From the NCBI GenBank assembly GCA_023653785.1, contig JAMKCH010002965.1:62001-126000 (forward strand): DNA of 64,000 nt. The letters run 5' to 3'. Positions 60,023-64,000 of this stretch are shown here, one piece after another. The position numbers and the translations under genes were made by a program. The stretch's first letter is position 1. Each line of letters begins with the position of its first letter. The DNA is from Ophioderma brevispina. Lineage: Eukaryota; Echinodermata; Ophiuroidea; Amphilepidida; Ophiodermatidae. A model generated the notes under the pieces. That model did no database searches, was not told the DNA's origin, and worked only from the letters and a program-made list of their open reading frames with translations.

Positions 60023-60086
60023 TATTGTTGTTATGCATTGTTGTTGAGATGGAAATAAATCTGAATCTGAATCTGAAATCTGACAC
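60023..60086 (+). mobile_element. LINE 3' terminus with TCTGAA tail repeats
   Basis: AAATAAATCTGAATCTGAAT followed by further TCTGAAATCTGA. Short tandem tails of this kind end many CR1/L2-group LINEs. It marks the 3' end of the element that starts near 56.77 kb. Confidence 0.6.
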
Positions 60087-60266
60087 CGATGTTTTTGCAG
60101 TATGCATAACCAAATTGGTTGATGATGTAATGACGTTAAATTGTAGAATTTGATTTATTACATGCTTGATCAATATCTGGCATACGGTTCCGGAGATAAT
60201 GGTCGATCACAGTGAAGCATTGTTTTCAAACGTTTTCCTATGTCTCTTCTTTTGTGAAGAGTGACA

Positions 60267-60733
60267 TTTAAGGAGAACCCGTACATCGAATAATATTAAA
60301 CAATATACACTACAAAATAATTATTGGCCACATATCGAGTGGTTTCAAAGAAAAACGGAATTATATTTAACCCTAACAATGAATTAAAACCACCTAGTCT
60401 GACCATGTCCTATTTAAAAATCGCACTAGTGTATAACGTGTTATGCGATACGGCCGGCACGTTTGCGTCATATATGCCATAGGAAATACACATTATGAAA
60501 GCATCATGTGTAAAGGTGTATGACGCTACTGTGCCGTCCGTATCGCATAACACAAATACATATCCCATATACACTAGCGCGAATTTCAAATAGCGCATGG
60601 TCAGACAAAATGTTTTAATTCATTTTATGGTTAGTATAATTCCGTTTTCCCATGAAATCACTCCATATGTGTTTAATAATTGTTTTTATAGTGTATAGTG
60701 TATAAGTTATTCCTGACACAGGTTCTCCTTTAA
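60267..60733. mobile_element. palindromic MITE, family 5, TTTAA-flanked
   Basis: 467 bp. Ends TTTAAGGAGAACC...GGTTCTCCTTTAA. The arms are inverted over nearly the full length (ATACACTACAAAATAATTAT, AAAACGGAATTATA, AATGAATTAAAAC, GTCTGACCATG and TGTTATGCGATACGG all mirrored), centred near 60.5 kb. Confidence 0.8.
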
Positions 60734-61180
60734 GTTGTGAGCATGGAATTTGGCTAGATTCTTCTTCTTCAACCTCTTTATCCAGATAGATTTCCGGGTC
60801 GAGATCCCGTATTTTTTAAAATATTGTGCATTAACCAATTTTGAAGTAAATACAAAATTGAATTTGGAAGCAAAGTGTCAATGTGTCGGTTGGACTTTGC
60901 GTTTCATGATACTCCAGACCATAAAAATATTTCTACTCCAAAGTAAATGAAGGTTACTGACAGTAATACTGTACGGTCGTGATTCTCTTCTAACAAACAA
61001 CAGTATTCCGAATGTTATATACTTTACCTTAAAGCCATAAGTTACTGAAACAAAACGTATTGAAAAGCCTGGTGTTTTTTCTTTGATGTGATGCACAAAA
61101 CAACTAACTTATGTTGATATTTAATATTGAAAAAAGAAATCGGTTTTTGATTGTACCATTTTTGGAGACAGGCTTTAGTT
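60734..61180. other. unassigned intergenic sequence
   Basis: No gene or repeat recognised. Confidence 0.45.
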
Positions 61181-61189
61181 CAATCCAGC

Positions 61190-61710
61190 GGGTCATCTTT
61201 ATGTTTCATTTTGTATATTGGCACAATCTCGCTTTGTTCCCACTTTGTTGGCACTATCTCTCTCTTCCCTCCAGATGGCTTCCTTCCCTCATAAACCATT
61301 GTCACACTTTTCTCATTGACGATGTTGACCACCTTAATGGGGTCGAAGGTAAAAGCAGAACAGCCTGGTGCTTTCCCACTCTTACCAAGTGCCTGTTTGT
61401 CTTCCTCGTCTATGATATGGGGTCGAAGGTAAAAGCAGAACAGCCTGGTGCTTTCCCACTCTTACCAAGTGCCTGTTTGCCTTCCTCGTCTATGATATGG
61501 GGTCGAAGGTAAAAGCAGAACAGCCTGGTGCTTTCCTTACCAAGTGCCTGTTTGCCTTCCTCGTCTATGATGTTTGGCCCTGGGCCATCGGCTGGTGGCA
61601 CATCAGCAAGAGACTCGCTTTCATTTTCAACATTTAAAAATGTTTCAAAATACTCTCTCTCTCGTATCTTCTCATCTGTTTCCCTTTCGGTTCCTTATCA
61701 CCGTCAGCTC
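61190..61710 (-). pseudogene. RTE-like LINE fragment, decayed
   Basis: On the minus strand one frame reads ETDEKIREREYFETFLNVEN, then ESESLADVPPADGPGPNIID and EEGKQALGK (about 61685-61535). This resembles the linker before the reverse transcriptase of RTE-group LINEs (R-W-x-E-Y-F-x-x-L-L-N-x-E-N ... E-E-V-x-x-A-L). SGKAPGCSAFTFDP follows, corresponding to K-x-G-K-A-P-G-P-D-G. Beyond the triplication the strand reads VVNIVNEKSVT and then WEQSEIVPIYKMKHKDDPLD, matching W-K-x-S-x-x-V-P-I-Y-K-x-K-G-D-P-L-x-C. The fragment stops there, before the catalytic motifs. Frame is lost in several places. Confidence 0.65.
61341..61575. repeat. 80-bp tandem triplication within the LINE fragment
   Basis: GGTCGAAGGTAAAAGCAGAA begins units at 61341, 61421 and 61501. 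The first two are nearly identical. The third lacks a few bases in the CCCACTCTTACC block and ends differently. Since 80 is not a multiple of three, the duplication itself breaks the LINE frame. Confidence 0.95.
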
Positions 61711-62203
61711 TCCCATATCTCTCCTGCTACATATTCTCTGTTTGGTGATCGTATAAATGGTCTCCATCTTATCATACCACTATTTGCCTAGATTATTTTA
61801 TATGTTAAATATGTTGCATAATTATTGCATTTTTGCGACTAATTGATGCCATTAAATATTGGAGATTGCGGAAATTCGTATATATATTATTGTTTCCTCA
61901 CCCTGCGACATTTAGGAAAATTCAAATTAATTACACCAGAACGAATGTATATTATTTTTATTCATGATTTGTTTTCAATATAAATTAACGTATAATTGAA
62001 AATAATATTGATTTTCCTTTTTTGGTATGAAAAGCGGCCTCAATTTAACCGAATGTTTATTGGGCTGTCGTGTTTCTTTTCTTTAAAAAGAAACTTCAAA
62101 AGAGGACCATAACTAGCAAACGGAATATTGTATGGTCATGCAATTTGGCACAGATGATAAGTAAAATAGATCTACAAACCATGAAAACAGATTTTGAAAC
62201 TAA
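61711..62203. other. unassigned AT-rich sequence
   Basis: No gene recognised. Confidence 0.5.
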
Positions 62204-62480
62204 AGGCACTATCAGTGATTTGCTAAATCAGGAAATCGAAAAATAAAAAAAAATACCAAAAATCATATTTTTGCACGTTGTATTGAGTACAGGTATCCTT
62301 CACGCTCTGAAAGTAATGAGACAAACTCGGATACCTTAGCCAATACTGTCCGTACGTGACATACGTAATTGAATGGCGCTTCATCTTCGAACACTTATAG
62401 ACCTATCCTTCACTTTCAAGAAATTCCTGCAAATTTCAAATATTTTTCACTCTCTCTCGGGAGAATCACTAATAATGTCT
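62204..62480 (-). mobile_element. MITE, family 3, copy 4 (shortened)
   Basis: Left end AGGCACTATCAGTGAT preceded by CTAA instead of TTAA; right end TGTCT followed by TTAA (62481-62484). The body matches 44512-44868, but about 80 bp of the centre is missing. Confidence 0.75.
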
Positions 62481-62594
62481 TTAATTTTCAAAATTTTAAT
62501 TATGAACAAAAATTAACTTGATTGGTCAATTCACGGTTACGTTACCATGACAACCATAGCTTTATGGTTTTGTGCGTATTGTACCATACTCGCC

Positions 62595-63426
62595 TTAAAA
62601 GAGTGAAAAAATCACTCTGAATTTCGAGTTATTTTAAATGAACTCTAAGCGAAGTGGCTTTTACTCTCAAAGAGCGAGAAAAGGCAACCCGACACCTTCA
62701 CGCGCGGTTAACAGAGCTCACTCTCTACCGAGGCTCAATTCCACTCTTTTCGGAGTGAAGCCCACTCTGAACTCTTATCGACCGGTTTTAGCTCTAAAAA
62801 ATGATAAAATGCTCACTCTTTTTTCGGAGTGAACTAATAGCCAATCAAAACCCGCTTCGAACAACATGGCTGAACGAGTTAAGTGGAGCCGTCACAAACG
62901 GTTGACCGAATTTGAATTAAAGTGAAGCATCATAATATCTTCACGTGTGAATTAGATTTGGATGTGGCGGTTCAAGTTCATAGCATTTATCGAAAATTGT
63001 GGAGAAAGCTTAATGTTATTTACAGGCTCCCGGCCAGGCTAGCTTACACGTGTACGAAACGCCTCAATCCTGCATGCACGGCAATGCATGATACCGTTAA
63101 TCACCTCCCCCCAATGCTGCAACAATCATGCATGTCTCACTGAATCAAGCCAATGATGCGCCACAATAGTCATTCATTTCACGATGCTATGAATTATGAC
63201 CGACACATACAAATCTCACCCAACAAACAAATTCCTAAATAATCCAACTCTATAAGAGTGACTGGTTCCTCTAAACAGGAGTTATCAGTTCACATCTTTC
63301 CTTAGAGTTATTTTGTTCACTCTTTATTTTTGGTGGATCTCACTCTAAAAGATGCGTTCACTCACTGGCTCTTTTTTTGAGTGATATTTCCACTCTTTTA
63401 TAGGTGGTTTTTCACTCTTTCGTTAA
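62595..63426. mobile_element. GAGTGAAAAA inverted-repeat element, copy 2
   Basis: Homologous to 10578-11474. The left end is TTAAAAGAGTGAAAAA at 62595. The right end is TTTTTCACTCTTTCGTTAA, with TTAA at 63423-63426. Arms contain GGAGTGAACTAATAGCC and its neighbours; the core holds the frame at 62866. Indels separate the copies, but motif order is the same. Confidence 0.8.
62866..62925 (+). pseudogene. short conserved frame inside GAGTGAAAAA element, copy 2
   Basis: Reads MAERVKWSRHKRLTEFELK then TGA. A one-base shift leads into KHHNIFTCELDLDVAVQVHS and on to 63143, and the copy at 10872 shows the corresponding LSEEIIDIFT segment. CCAATCA lies about 25 bp upstream of the ATG. Family unknown. 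Confidence 0.35.
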
Positions 63427-64000
63427 AAGAGAGTATACTCCCACCCAATTAAGCAGAGTCCGTTTTGTGTCCCCATGTTTAGAGCTTTTTCAAGTCTTTT
63501 CTCGTTCAGCGTACAACCCGAAATATGTCACGTTTCTAAAAACTAGTGATCATATGTAACAATGTGAATAAATTCAAGGCAACTCATTTTGAGAAGTTGT
63601 CCAAAGTGGCGTTACATGTTATCCATTAGCCCCTACCTTTTTCATGGTTTGATAGATATTGTCGGAAAAAGCTTATTCCCTCCCTATTTCCCTATGTCAG
63701 TTTGATTCTTAGGTAATGTTTCCCGTCTGAGCGACTGTAATCATTTACAAAGAATGATCAGTCTATGCTCTTCATTTAACACACCAACTACCATGTTAAG
63801 CCCGCGGATGAGATTTTCCTTTTCTTCTCTTTCGCTCCCCAATCCAGAATTTCTTCACGAGTAAGCTGAATCCCTGGCCCGCGGTATCCATGATACGAAG
63901 CTTCCGACTATGGGCCCGTATTTTGAGACTGGGGGGCGGATTGGTAACATCAGGGGTTTACACCCTACTATTATTCGACACTGGCTGCGAATATATTTAC
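63427..64000. other. unassigned intergenic sequence at the window edge
   Basis: No gene recognised. Composition becomes more balanced after about 63.8 kb. Confidence 0.5.

Overview
This is a eukaryotic, intron-bearing, repeat-dominated piece of nuclear genome, with no operons, bacterial genes, rRNA or CRISPR. It is probably from a marine invertebrate. An echinoderm or another invertebrate deuterostome is my best guess, but the clade is not proven by the sequence. The grounds are a TTAGGG-type telomeric array at about 55.0 kb, invertebrate-type non-LTR retrotransposons, a Cys-loop receptor exon with a good splice acceptor, AT-rich sequence, and very many small inverted-repeat DNA elements. Homopolymer runs and single-base slips inside otherwise recognisable reading frames suggest a noisy long-read assembly. 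Frameshifts and isolated stops must therefore be read with caution.

Layout. 0-15 kb: scattered MITE-like elements. These include two copies of a 350-bp TTAA-flanked family, a 45-bp tandem array inside an inverted-repeat element, a hAT-like element with a partial 8-bp target duplication, a 0.9-kb element built from GAGTGAAAAA motifs, and tRNA-related SINE-like sequence near 12.2-12.9 kb. 15-24 kb: a roughly 1.9-kb repeat present twice (15.56-17.53 and 21.93-23.83 kb), a near-perfect 32-bp-arm hairpin at 19.64 kb, and a minisatellite at 20.9 kb. 24.7-28.7 kb: a satellite of about 35 monomers alternating between two types. 31.6-32.6 kb: a 1-kb palindrome carrying paired CRE-like sites. 33.7-36 kb: the last exon of a nicotinic-receptor-like Cys-loop channel, with one in-frame TAG, a duplicated 3' end and a decayed copy of its TM4. 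36.5-37.5 kb: another palindrome. 39.0-41.0 kb: an unassigned protein fragment followed by a GC-rich island holding a degenerate reverse transcriptase. 43.5-44.4 kb: a tandem array of tRNA-like pseudogenes. 46.5-54.4 kb: TIR elements with internal palindromic arrays, including the striking ACGCGT-rich element at 50.62-51.74 kb, plus two copies of another long repeat. 54.86-55.78 kb: a TTAA-flanked element with telomeric repeats inside it. 56.7-60.1 kb: a dead CR1/Jockey-like LINE interrupted by a 0.5-kb MITE and a 1.07-kb mariner-type MITE. 61.2-61.7 kb: an RTE-like LINE fragment with an 80-bp triplication. 62.6-63.4 kb: a second GAGTGAAAAA element.

How it fits together. No complete host gene lies in the window. 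The only convincing host coding sequence is the receptor terminal exon; a signal-peptide-like first exon at 47.58 kb is a weak second candidate. The rest is a mosaic of non-autonomous DNA transposons, nested into each other and into dead LINEs. Several unrelated-looking terminal-repeat families end in TTAA-AGG...CCT-TTAA, which suggests they share, or once shared, one transposition machinery. Many elements carry tandem or palindromic arrays between their termini, and this is the most distinctive theme of the region.
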